Shown: positions 54,534-62,987 of the stretch, piece after piece
Layout of the letters: each line of letters starts with the position of its first letter
Position numbering within the stretch: position 1 is the first letter of the stretch
Origin: NORP110 sp051251595
Lineage (GTDB): Bacteria > Pseudomonadota > Alphaproteobacteria > Rhodobacterales > Rhodobacteraceae
Direction of reading: 5' to 3'
NCBI GenBank assembly: GCA_051251595.1
Contig: JBPOFA010000005.1
Span: 1 to 64,000, forward strand
DNA: 64,000 bases
Notes under the pieces: generated by a model
What the model was told of the DNA's origin: nothing
Seen by the model: the letters and a program-made list of their open reading frames with translations, nothing else
Databases searched by the model: none
Made by a program: the position numbers and the translations under genes

Positions 54534-56252
54534 ATGACATACCGCGCGCCAATTCAAGAGTTCCAGTTTCTGTTCGACCACATTGTCGGGTTTGACGCGG
54601 TGACGAAAACGGATCGGTTTTCGGACGCCACACCAGATATGGTCACTGCGATCCTGACAGAGGCAGGTCGGTTGAGCCAAGAAGAACTGGCCCCCTTGCA
54701 GCGTGTCGGGGACACCCACGGCGCGCAGCTGGTAGAGGGGCAGGTGCGAACGGCACCGGGCTTTGACAAAGCTTATCGTGCGATTGCTGATGGGGGCTGG
54801 ATCGGGATTGGTGCAGACCCGGAGCATGGCGGAATGGGGTTGCCTATGGCCGTCACGACGGCGGTAAATGACATGATGTCATCGGCCTGCTTGGCGCTTC
54901 AGCTGAACCCGTTGATGACACAGGGCCAAATCGATGCAGTTTCCAATCATGCGAATGAAGAGCTGCAACGCATGTATCTGCCCAACCTGATCAGTGGGAA
55001 ATGGTCAGGCACTATGAACCTGACAGAGCCTCAGGCCGGGTCGGATGTCGGCGCGTTAAAGACCACGGCGACGCCGCGCGACGACGGGACGTATTCAATC
55101 TCTGGTCAAAAGATCTTTATCAGCTGGGCCGACAATGATTTCACGGAAAATGTCTGCCACCTTGTTCTTGCCCGCTTGCCGGATGCCGTCCCCGGAACCA
55201 AAGGGATCAGCCTTTTCATGGTGCCGAAATTTGTGCCTGACGCGGCAGGTCAGCCCGGAGATTTCAACAATGTGAACATCCTCGGCCTGGAAGGTAAGAT
55301 GGGATTGCACGGCTCACCGACGGCGGTTGTGAGCTATGAGGGCGCGCGCGGTTGGCTGGTCGGTCAGGAAAACGCAGGCATGAACGCGATGTTCACGATG
55401 ATGAACAACGCGCGGCTGGGCGTCGGCGTGCAAGGGATCGGACAGGCCGAAGCAGCCTATCAAATTGCACTGGACTATGCGCGGGATCGACGGCAAGGCC
55501 GCAGCCCGGTTCCAGACGGTACCGGAACGATCCTTGACCATGCAGATGTGCGCAGGATGCTTGCCACAATGAAGGCAGACATCTTTGCGGCGCGGGCCAT
55601 CGCACTGGACTGTGCGGTCGCGATTGATATTGCCCGCGCGACGGGTGGCCCGGATCACGCAGCGCGGGCCGCTGTGTTGACGCCAATTGCCAAGGCCTTT
55701 GGCACGGACACAGGCTGTGCGGTTGCCGATATGGGCATCCAGGTTCACGGCGGCATTGGTTTCATCGAAGACAGCGGTGCTGCGCAATATCTGCGCGACG
55801 TGCGGGTCACCGCCATTTACGAAGGCACGAACGGCATACAGTCGATGGATCTGGTGGGGCGGAAGCTGATGGACAACGGCGCTGCGGTTTTCGCCTTGCT
55901 GGATGACATGCAACAAAGCTGCGAGGCTGCAAAAGAGCGTTTCCCCGATCTTCATACGGTTGTCAGCGAGGCCGTTCATGGGCTGCGTCAAGCCACCAAA
56001 ACCTTGTTGACCTATGGCGACCTGAACAACCGTTTCGCCGGTTCTGTTCCCTACCTAAGGGCTTTTGCCCGGGTTTTGGGCGCGCATTATCACCTAAAGG
56101 CCGCTGTAGCGGAGCTTGAAAAAGGCAAGCGGCTTAAACTTGCGCATTTCTATGTGTATCGTTTGCTGCCGGAACATGCGGGTTTGCTAAAACATGCGAC
56201 GGCGGGTGCCGTGGACCTTTACGATTTTGCGGTCGAGGATTTTGCCACATGA
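54534..56252 (+). CDS. Long acyl-CoA dehydrogenase, DmdC-like
   Basis: A 572-residue flavoprotein of the large acyl-CoA dehydrogenase class. It shows the FAD/substrate region MNLTEPQAGSDVGALKTTA, the helix with ARLGVGVQGIGQAE, and the catalytic Glu in YEGTNGIQSMDLVGRKL, followed by the extra C-terminal domain of this class. Roseobacters use DmdC of this type on methylmercaptopropionyl-CoA from DMSP, but no other dmd genes are here and a plain fatty acyl-CoA dehydrogenase is possible. The ATG at 54534 has AGGA six bases upstream. It overlaps the MBL gene (ATGA). Confidence 0.9.
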   Translation: MTYRAPIQEFQFLFDHIVGFDAVTKTDRFSDATPDMVTAILTEAGRLSQEELAPLQRVGDTHGAQLVEGQVRTAPGFDKAYRAIADGGWIGIGADPEHGGMGLPMAVTTAVNDMMSSACLALQLNPLMTQGQIDAVSNHANEELQRMYLPNLISGKWSGTMNLTEPQAGSDVGALKTTATPRDDGTYSISGQKIFISWADNDFTENVCHLVLARLPDAVPGTKGISLFMVPKFVPDAAGQPGDFNNVNILGLEGKMGLHGSPTAVVSYEGARGWLVGQENAGMNAMFTMMNNARLGVGVQGIGQAEAAYQIALDYARDRRQGRSPVPDGTGTILDHADVRRMLATMKADIFAARAIALDCAVAIDIARATGGPDHAARAAVLTPIAKAFGTDTGCAVADMGIQVHGGIGFIEDSGAAQYLRDVRVTAIYEGTNGIQSMDLVGRKLMDNGAAVFALLDDMQQSCEAAKERFPDLHTVVSEAVHGLRQATKTLLTYGDLNNRFAGSVPYLRAFARVLGAHYHLKAAVAELEKGKRLKLAHFYVYRLLPEHAGLLKHATAGAVDLYDFAVEDFAT

Positions 56253-57298
56253 TCGATGCCAGCGACGAGCTCATCCGATATCCGTTCAACACTCCTCTTA
56301 AACCCGGTGAAGCCCTTGCCGTGGCAGAGGGTGTGTTTTGGGTTCGCCTGCCTTTGCCCATGGCTTTGGATCATGTGAATGTCTTTGTTTTGGACGATGG
56401 TCCCGGCTGGACCATCATCGACACCGGGATGGACACCGCCGCCGCCCGCCGCATCTGGGGCAAGCTATTGGCGGGGCCCTTTGCGGCCAAGCCTGTTTCC
56501 CGGGTGATCGTCACCCATCACCACCCGGATCACATCGGCTTGGCGGGGTGGTTCCAAAAGGAACATGGCTGTGAATTGGTGACCACCCGGACGGCATGGC
56601 TGTTGGGGCGGATGATGACTTTGGACGTGGCGGATGTGCCTACGCCTGAAACGGTAGAGTTTTGGCGCTCTGCCGGCATGGCGGCCGACCTTCTGCAAAA
56701 GAGGACCGTTGAAAGGCCGTTCAACTTCGCTGACGTCGTCACCCCGCTGCCCTTGGGATATTCGCGCATTGTCGAAGGTGATGAAATCCAAATCGGCCAG
56801 CGAAACTGGCAGGTTCGCATCGGGGATGGGCATGCGCCAGAACACGCGACCTTTTGGTCGCAGGATGACAACCTCGTCCTTGGGGGGGATCAGCTGTTGC
56901 CGTCGATCTCTCCAAATCTGGGGGTCTATGCCACGGAACCGAACGCCAATCCCGTCGCCGATTGGCTAGAGGCCTGCACACGGCTGATGGCGCATGCAAA
57001 GGCGGATCAACTGGTCTTGCCCGGACACAAGCTGCCTTTTACCGGGTTGCCGGTTCGGATCCGTCAACTGATCGAAAACCATCATGGAGCCTTGGCGCGG
57101 GTGATGGACCACCTCGACAGCCCTAAGACGGCTGTCGATTGCTTTCCTGTCCTGTTCAAGCGCGAGATTGGGCCTGCAGAATATGGATTTGCCTTGGTCG
57201 AGGCTGTTGCGCATATGAATTTCTTGCATCAACAGGAAAAGGTTACTCGCCGCCGTCGGCAAGATGGGGCATGGTTGTGGAAACGAAAGGCGACGTGA
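56249..57298 (+). CDS. MBL-fold metallohydrolase
   Basis: A 349-residue metallo-beta-lactamase-fold hydrolase. The metal motif THHHPDHIG and later ligands GDGHAPEH, GGDQLLPS and PGHKLPF are visible, followed by a C-terminal winged-helix-like segment (HHGALARVMDHL). Coupled translation with the acyl-CoA dehydrogenase on one side and the DUF6173-like gene on the other suggests a role in an acyl-CoA pathway, such as thioester or ester hydrolysis; this is inference. Confidence 0.9.
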   Translation: MIDASDELIRYPFNTPLKPGEALAVAEGVFWVRLPLPMALDHVNVFVLDDGPGWTIIDTGMDTAAARRIWGKLLAGPFAAKPVSRVIVTHHHPDHIGLAGWFQKEHGCELVTTRTAWLLGRMMTLDVADVPTPETVEFWRSAGMAADLLQKRTVERPFNFADVVTPLPLGYSRIVEGDEIQIGQRNWQVRIGDGHAPEHATFWSQDDNLVLGGDQLLPSISPNLGVYATEPNANPVADWLEACTRLMAHAKADQLVLPGHKLPFTGLPVRIRQLIENHHGALARVMDHLDSPKTAVDCFPVLFKREIGPAEYGFALVEAVAHMNFLHQQEKVTRRRRQDGAWLWKRKAT

Positions 57299-57774
57299 TG
57301 GACGATAAGATTCAGACAACCGCAGAGCTGGAAGAGGCCCGCGCCCTTCCACCACGTTCGCGCGCTGTGCACGCCGATCCGAATGCGCCCGAATCTGCTG
57401 AACAAAAGCCGCTGCCAGCAGCCGTCGCCAAAAAGCCGCTCGACCAGAAAAGCCCTGCCGAATGGGCTTATGAACGGCTGATCATCTATATCCAGAATTT
57501 CGAAGCGCAATTGGACAATGAACATGAGATCGCGGTCGGGTTTACCGGCGGCGATGCTGGGGTTCTGCGCATCGAAGGGATCGGCTTTTTTGACCCTGAT
57601 ATCGTTACGTTTTACGGCATGGACGAATTCGGGGCCAAGACGCAATTAATCCAACATGTCAGCCAACTGGGCGTGATGTTGCGGGCCCTGCCAAAGGTCG
57701 CTGATGATAAGGAACCAACGCGCATCGGCTTTCGCCTTGCGGCGGATTTGGAACAAGAATCCACAACATCCTGA
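57298..57774 (+). CDS. DUF6173-like conserved protein
   Basis: A 158-residue soluble protein. The first 60 residues are charged and low complexity; the rest (SPAEWAYERLIIYIQNFEAQLDNEHEIAVGF, split by GGDAG, then LRIEGIGFFDPDIVTFYG and KTQLIQHVSQLGVMLRALP) is a compact domain I associate with DUF6173 of alphaproteobacteria. No catalytic residues are obvious. The ATG overlaps the MBL stop codon (TGATG). Confidence 0.75.
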   Translation: MDDKIQTTAELEEARALPPRSRAVHADPNAPESAEQKPLPAAVAKKPLDQKSPAEWAYERLIIYIQNFEAQLDNEHEIAVGFTGGDAGVLRIEGIGFFDPDIVTFYGMDEFGAKTQLIQHVSQLGVMLRALPKVADDKEPTRIGFRLAADLEQESTTS

Positions 57775-57853
57775 ATACAGGAAAAAGTGACCGTGACAGC
57801 CTTGCGAAAATCGTCTAAACGCCAAGGTGGAATTTCTATGAAAGGGTACGAAA

Positions 57854-57988
57854 ATGGCTGAACATAAACACGGTTCAATGGACATCAGTACACAAACTCA
57901 TACGTTTGAAGGGTTTATCACCTGGGTCACACGCAGTGTCATCGTTATATTGGCCATCTTGGTCTTTCTGGCCATTTTCGGCAGCTAA
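57854..57988 (+). CDS. aa3-type cytochrome c oxidase subunit IV
   Basis: A 44-residue protein with a His/Thr-rich N terminus (MAEHKHGSMDIS), the TFEGFITWVTRSV element and one membrane helix (about residues 26-42) ending FGS. This is the small subunit IV of alphaproteobacterial aa3 oxidases (COX4_pro_2 type). It stands alone here, far from any ctaC/ctaD genes, which is normal for this subunit. It lies 15 bases before the lipoprotein gene. Confidence 0.88.
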   Translation: MAEHKHGSMDISTQTHTFEGFITWVTRSVIVILAILVFLAIFGS

Positions 57989-58003
57989 AGGCGACTGCAG
58001 AAA

Positions 58004-58606
58004 ATGTTGATTTCGCGGCTGCTGGTTTGTTTCGGTGTATTGTTTGTTCTGGCAGGCTGTGGTGCCAAATCTGAATGGGCAACAGATCAGGAAGTCGCGC
58101 AAGCCTATTTCAAGGCAGATGGCCCCTCAACACTGACGTTGTTTACGGTCATCAACAATCGCAGCAAATCCGGTGCTCATTCCGGATTGCTAATCAACGG
58201 TTCGCAGCGTGTGATGTTTGATCCTGCGGGCACCTGGTACCACCCGGACCTGCCAGAGCGGAACGACGTGCATTTCGGAATGACGGATGCCGCCGTCGAC
58301 TTTTACGTTGATTATCACGCCCGCGTTACGTTTCACGTTGTGATCCAGGAAGTCGTGGTGCCCCCGGCTGTCGCTGAAAAAGCCTTGCAATTGGCGTTGG
58401 CCAATGGGCCTGTGTCCAAAGCCAGATGCTCTGTTTCAATTTCAACACTGTTGCGGCAATTGCCCGGTTTTGAATCGATCAGGCAAACCTGGTACCCCAA
58501 AATGCTGATGGAGTCCTTTGCGACATTGCCGGGCGTCAAAACCGAAACTGTTTTTGACAACGATCCGGATGACAATACCGGCTTTATTCTTGCGCCGCGT
58601 CTGTGA
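58004..58606 (+). CDS. Predicted lipoprotein, possibly permuted NlpC/P60-like
   Basis: A 200-residue protein with a lipobox LAGC (Cys19). The order of a His in GAHSGLLI, DPAG in VMFDPAGTWY and a Cys in SKARCSVSISTLL recalls the circularly permuted NlpC/P60 (YiiX/YaeF) group, where His comes before Cys. This is a weak resemblance by eye. It is anchored to a membrane and located just after the oxidase subunit gene. It converges with azlD across a 2-base gap. Confidence 0.72.
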   Translation: MLISRLLVCFGVLFVLAGCGAKSEWATDQEVAQAYFKADGPSTLTLFTVINNRSKSGAHSGLLINGSQRVMFDPAGTWYHPDLPERNDVHFGMTDAAVDFYVDYHARVTFHVVIQEVVVPPAVAEKALQLALANGPVSKARCSVSISTLLRQLPGFESIRQTWYPKMLMESFATLPGVKTETVFDNDPDDNTGFILAPRL

Positions 58607-58608
58607 GC

Positions 58609-58938
58609 CTAACCAACAAAATACAACATAGCGTATAAAACGATCCCGCCGCCAAAGATTGCGGCGACCACGTTTTTTGTCACCACCCCCAAGATCAACG
58701 CCGTTAGTGCAGCCGCAATGCGGGGGGGGTCAGTTTCGCCACCTGTGGCGGCGGGCCAGATCACAAGCGGGGCGATCAATCCGGGCAAGACGGCCACCGG
58801 GGTATAGCGCAACAGGCGCAAAACCCATGGCGGCATGTCCAGATTGGCCAAAGGCCCCAAAAACGAAAAGCGGATGATAAAAGTGCCGACGGTCAAACCC
58901 AAAATGACGGTCCAGATTTCTGCTGTAGAATAAGTCAT
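58609..58938 (-). CDS. azlD: AzlD-family branched-chain amino acid exporter subunit
   Basis: A 109-residue membrane protein with three to four helices and the AzlD pattern (TFIIRFSFLGPLA, LRYTPVAVLPGLIAPLV). With AzlC it forms a small exporter, known for branched-chain amino acids or their analogues. The ATG at 58938 overlaps the azlC stop by four bases; an upstream in-frame start lies inside azlC. Confidence 0.9.
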   Translation of the reverse strand: MTYSTAEIWTVILGLTVGTFIIRFSFLGPLANLDMPPWVLRLLRYTPVAVLPGLIAPLVIWPAATGGETDPPRIAAALTALILGVVTKNVVAAIFGGGIVLYAMLYFVG

Positions 58939-59645
58939 TTGGTCGCCCTTTTCATCCAACGTTCAATTTCCGAACCCGCCACCATCGCAACGATCGCGGC
59001 AATGAACAGGCCCAGAGAATACGGCAAAGAGGCCAGCGCCAGGGCGACGATGACAGATGTCATGGCCGCCCCCACATGCGCCAAAGTTCGCAACATCGGG
59101 CCGACGATCGCAATAAACGCAATGGGCACCGCAAAATCCAAGGCCAGATCCGCCGGGATCGATTGCCCCATATAGGCGCCGAAAAAGGCAGCCGCGTTCC
59201 ACGTGATCCAAACCGGAATTGCGCAGCCCAAATAATAAGCCATTTTGGCAGCAACGCCTTGTTTTGGGTTGTCTTCAAATTCGACGAAAGCGACGGCATA
59301 GCTGTTATCGACCAACAGATAGGCGGCGAATGCTCTTTGCCACCAAGGGCTATGTTTCAGATGTGGGGCAAGGCTTGCGGAATACATGGCCGAGCGCAGG
59401 TTTACAAAAAGCGCGGTAACAAGGACCAAAAACACCGACGCGCTGTCCTGCATTTGCGCAAGCGCTGTCAATTGGGCAGCACCTGCAAACACCAAAAGAC
59501 ACATGCTCATCACTTCGAATAGGTCGAGGCCAGCCTTTGTTGCGACGACCCCAAAAACCAGACCAAACGGTATTGCGCCCAACACAAAAGGAGAGCCGTC
59601 ACGAATGCCTTTCCAAAAAGCGGATTTGGTTGCAGTAACGGTCAT
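58935..59645 (-). CDS. azlC: AzlC-family branched-chain amino acid exporter subunit
   Basis: A 236-residue polytopic protein with AzlC marks: LGAIPFGLVFGVVATKAGL, FAGAAQLTALA, NLRSAMYSASLAPHL and LLVDNSYAVA. It partners AzlD in export. It starts the two-gene operon and diverges from fdhD across 59 bases. Confidence 0.92.
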   Translation of the reverse strand: MTVTATKSAFWKGIRDGSPFVLGAIPFGLVFGVVATKAGLDLFEVMSMCLLVFAGAAQLTALAQMQDSASVFLVLVTALFVNLRSAMYSASLAPHLKHSPWWQRAFAAYLLVDNSYAVAFVEFEDNPKQGVAAKMAYYLGCAIPVWITWNAAAFFGAYMGQSIPADLALDFAVPIAFIAIVGPMLRTLAHVGAAMTSVIVALALASLPYSLGLFIAAIVAMVAGSEIERWMKRATK

Positions 59646-59704
59646 GTTGTGGTCCTGTCTTTAATGCACCTCGCCTTGTTACTGCGCCTGAATCTGGGGA
59701 TCAA

Positions 59705-60589
59705 ATGACTTATCGTGATGAAAAATCATCGTATCTGGTTGCCCCGTCGCCGCAGGCAGCAGGGTTGTCCCGCGCGATTGAAGGGCAGGATCAAAATGGC
59801 CAGTCCATTGAAATCTCAGTGGTCGAGGAAAAGCCCCTGACGATCTACCTGAACCGGCAGGAAATCGTCACCGCCATGACGATCGGTGACTACCCAGAGT
59901 ACTTGGCCTTGGGCTTCTTGCACAATCAAGGCATGCTGGCCAACGCGGATGATGTGACATCCGTTCAGTATGATGACGAAATCCAAACGGTCGTCGTGCG
60001 CACGGCCAGCCAGACCACCTATGAGGAAAAGCTTCAAAAGCGGGTGCGGACCTCTGGGTGTGCCGTCGGCACAACCTTTGGCGACATGATGGATGGGCTA
60101 GAGGGGTTGACCCTGCCGCCTACAACGGTGCGCACGTCTTGGCTCTACGCCTTGGCCCATAAGATCAACACAACACCCAGCCTGTACCTAGAGGCAGGCG
60201 CGATTCACGGCACCGTGTTATGCCACCAAGACGCCCCATTGGTGTTCATGGAAGATGTCGGACGCCACAACGCTGTCGACAAGATTGCTGGCTGGATGCT
60301 GACCGAACGGGCAAGCCCCGAGGATAAAATACTCTACACCACCGGACGCCTGACCTCAGAGATGGTGATAAAGACCGCCAAAATGGGCATTCCGGTTTTG
60401 GCATCGCGATCGGGCTTTACCGCTTGGGGCGTGGAAATCGCAAGAGAGATCGGGCTGACCTTGATCGGGCGGATGCGCGGACAGCGGTTTGTATGTTTGT
60501 CCGGGGATGATCGTCTTATCCGCGATATTGATCCAACCAAAGTTCCGGCCGAGGCGAAAAAACATGGGCGCAAAGGCGACGCATCATGA
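59705..60589 (+). CDS. fdhD: Formate dehydrogenase accessory sulfurtransferase
   Basis: A 294-residue FdhD, which passes sulfur from a cysteine desulfurase to the molybdenum cofactor of formate dehydrogenase. Family marks are EKPLTIYLN, GFLHNQGML, EDVGRHNAVDKIAGW and LTSEMVIKTAKMGIPVLASRS. The CxxC of Escherichia coli FdhD is reduced to Cys119-A-V-Gly122, leaving one catalytic Cys. No formate dehydrogenase is encoded in this window. It overlaps mobA by four bases. Confidence 0.94.
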   Translation: MTYRDEKSSYLVAPSPQAAGLSRAIEGQDQNGQSIEISVVEEKPLTIYLNRQEIVTAMTIGDYPEYLALGFLHNQGMLANADDVTSVQYDDEIQTVVVRTASQTTYEEKLQKRVRTSGCAVGTTFGDMMDGLEGLTLPPTTVRTSWLYALAHKINTTPSLYLEAGAIHGTVLCHQDAPLVFMEDVGRHNAVDKIAGWMLTERASPEDKILYTTGRLTSEMVIKTAKMGIPVLASRSGFTAWGVEIAREIGLTLIGRMRGQRFVCLSGDDRLIRDIDPTKVPAEAKKHGRKGDAS

Positions 60590-61206
60590 CCTTACCGGTC
60601 GGTGTAATCTTGGCGGGCGGACAGGCCCGTCGCATGGGCGGTGGCGACAAGGGCTTGCTGGCCGTAGATGGCGCTCGTTTGTTGGATCACGTGATTGCTC
60701 GGGCCAACCCGCAACTGTCGCAAATAGCGATCAATGCCAATGGTGACCCGGACCGGTTCTCTGAATTTGATTTGCCGGTTATTGCGGATTCCATTGAGGG
60801 CTTTGTCGGGCCGCTTGCAGGTGTCTTGGCCGGCATGGATTGGGCCGCCGAGCTGGGCCACGAATTTGTGGTGACAGTCGCCGCCGATACGCCGTTTTTC
60901 CCCGAAAGCTTGGTTGAAACGTTCTTGCAGTCCGCGCAAGTGAACGAGGCTCAAATTGTTTTGGCGGCCACACCCGATCCCAAACGGGGAATCGTGCGCC
61001 ACCCTACATTTGGTTTGTGGTCGGTCGCTCTGCGGGATGATCTGCGTGCGGCGCTGAAAGGCGGGATACGAAAGGTTGTTCTGTGGACGGACCAATACCC
61101 ATCCGCGACCGCAATCTTTGACACGAAGAATGGCGATCCGTTTTTCAATGTGAACACGCCTGATGATCTGGAACAGGCCGAAAGAGTTAAGGTGGGATTG
61201 GCATGA
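60586..61206 (+). CDS. mobA: Molybdenum cofactor guanylyltransferase
   Basis: A 206-residue nucleotidyltransferase that adds GMP to Mo-MPT to form MGD, used by DMSO-reductase-type enzymes such as formate dehydrogenases. The GTP motif is LAGGQARRMGGGDKGLL near residue 8, and the metal Asp lies in VAADTPFFP. It overlaps fdhD and mobB-moeA by four bases each, so the three are coordinately made. Confidence 0.95.
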   Translation: MTLPVGVILAGGQARRMGGGDKGLLAVDGARLLDHVIARANPQLSQIAINANGDPDRFSEFDLPVIADSIEGFVGPLAGVLAGMDWAAELGHEFVVTVAADTPFFPESLVETFLQSAQVNEAQIVLAATPDPKRGIVRHPTFGLWSVALRDDLRAALKGGIRKVVLWTDQYPSATAIFDTKNGDPFFNVNTPDDLEQAERVKVGLA

Positions 61207-62987
61207 TACGGGTTTTTGGCGTTGTCGGCTGGAAGAATGCCGGAAAGACCGGATTGATGGAACGGCTGGTCCGCAACATCGTCGATCGAGGATTTACCGT
61301 TTCGACAATCAAACACGCACATCACAGTTTTGACGTCGACCATCCGGGCAAAGACAGCCATCGCCATCGCATGGCGGGCGCGACAGAGGTGCTGTTATCC
61401 TCTCGCAAAAGATGGGCGCTGATGCATGAAAATACCGGCAGCTCAGAGGCAGAGCTGGCCAGCCTTTTGTCCAAAATCGAACCTGTCGATTTGGTGTTGA
61501 TCGAAGGCTACAAAGGCGGCCCGCACCCAAAGGTAGAGGCGCATCGCGCAGAAACCGGGAACGGGCTTATCGCGCATGAGGATCAAACAATTCGGGCCAT
61601 CGCCAGCGACACAGAGCTGTCGGGTATGGCCGTTCCGGTCTTTGATCTGGATGACACCGACGCGGTGGCAGAGTTTATTCTGGAACAGGTCAATTTGGTT
61701 CACCGTAAGGAAGCCAAAACAAAAACCGGTGACGCGCGGTCGCAATTGCGAAACGATTGCTTTGCGCTGCCTCCGGGCGTGGACTGGGTCCCTGTGGACA
61801 CGGCGCTATCCGCCCTGAAAGACAGCCTGACCCCGGGTGTTGGCACACAAACCCTTCCGGTGTCTCAGGCGCTCCATCGCATCGTCGCTTTGGATGTCCC
61901 GGCGCGGCGGTCCAACCCGCCTGCTGCGAATTCTGCCGTGGATGGCTACGGGTTTGCGCATGACACACTGCCGCCCGAATTAGATGAACTGCGCCTTGTG
62001 CCGGGCCGTGCCGCAGCGGGCGTTCCCTTTGACGGGGTGGTTCCGCCGGGCGCAGCGGTTCGAATTCTGACTGGGGCCCTGATCCCCGCCGGAGTCGACA
62101 CCGTGGTCTTGCAAGAAGACGTGACGGTGTCTGACGATAAAATCCGTTTCGACGGGGCTCCGAAACGCTTCGCGAATACGCGAAAAGCTGGCGAGGATAT
62201 CGTGGCTGGTGAAATTGCCCTAGAGGCCGGACATCAGATTGACCCCACGGATATTGCGTTTTTGTCGGCGACGGGCAGCACGGATATTGAAGTGTTCCGA
62301 AAATTACGGGTTGGCGTGATTTCAACCGGCGACGAAATCGTATCGCCAGGGCAGGACACGCCGCCCGACAAGACCTTTGATGCGAACCGGCCGATGTTGT
62401 TAAGCCTCATCGAAAAATGGGGCTACCAGCCTGTTGATCTGGGCCATGTCGCTGATGACCGGGATCAATTGCGGGCGCGGTTTGAAAAAATGACCCCAGA
62501 GGTTGACGCGATTTTCACATCTGGTGGTGCATCCGCAGGGGAAGAAGACCATGTCTCTGCCCTGCTGAAAGATCAGGCGGCCTTGACCAGTTGGCGGATT
62601 GCCATGAAACCGGGACGGCCGCTTGCCTTGGCGGTTTGGAACGGGACGCCAGTGTTCGGGTTGCCGGGAAATCCGGTCGCAGCATTGGTGTGCACCCTGG
62701 TGTTCGGGCGCCCGGCCTTGTCGGCCCTGGCGGGTGGCGGTTGGATCGAACCGCAAGGGTTCACAGTGCCTGCCGCGTTCGAAAAGAACAAAAAACCCGG
62801 TCGGCGGGAATATCTTCGCGCGAAAATGACGCCGTCTGGCTCGGTAGAGGTCTTTGCCTCAGAAGGGTCGGGGCGCATTTCGGGGTTAAGCTGGGCCGAC
62901 GGCCTGGTCGAGCTGTCGGATGGCGCGCAGATCGTCAAAACGGGCGACCCGGTCACATATTACCCGTTTTCAAGTTTTGGGCTTTAG
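61203..62987 (+). CDS. MobB-MoeA fusion protein
   Basis: A 594-residue bifunctional protein. Residues 1 to about 165 are MobB, with P-loop GWKNAGKT (9-16), TIKHAHHSFDVD and LIEGYKGGPHPKVE. Residues from about 190 on are MoeA: ALPPGVDWVPVD, PPAANSAVDGYGFA, RILTGALIPAGVDTVVLQED, the MoCF-domain FTSGGASAGEEDHV, and FGLPGNPVAALV. It would couple molybdate insertion with the MobAB guanylylation step. Its stop overlaps the convergent gene by three bases. Confidence 0.93.
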   Translation: MIRVFGVVGWKNAGKTGLMERLVRNIVDRGFTVSTIKHAHHSFDVDHPGKDSHRHRMAGATEVLLSSRKRWALMHENTGSSEAELASLLSKIEPVDLVLIEGYKGGPHPKVEAHRAETGNGLIAHEDQTIRAIASDTELSGMAVPVFDLDDTDAVAEFILEQVNLVHRKEAKTKTGDARSQLRNDCFALPPGVDWVPVDTALSALKDSLTPGVGTQTLPVSQALHRIVALDVPARRSNPPAANSAVDGYGFAHDTLPPELDELRLVPGRAAAGVPFDGVVPPGAAVRILTGALIPAGVDTVVLQEDVTVSDDKIRFDGAPKRFANTRKAGEDIVAGEIALEAGHQIDPTDIAFLSATGSTDIEVFRKLRVGVISTGDEIVSPGQDTPPDKTFDANRPMLLSLIEKWGYQPVDLGHVADDRDQLRARFEKMTPEVDAIFTSGGASAGEEDHVSALLKDQAALTSWRIAMKPGRPLALAVWNGTPVFGLPGNPVAALVCTLVFGRPALSALAGGGWIEPQGFTVPAAFEKNKKPGRREYLRAKMTPSGSVEVFASEGSGRISGLSWADGLVELSDGAQIVKTGDPVTYYPFSSFGL

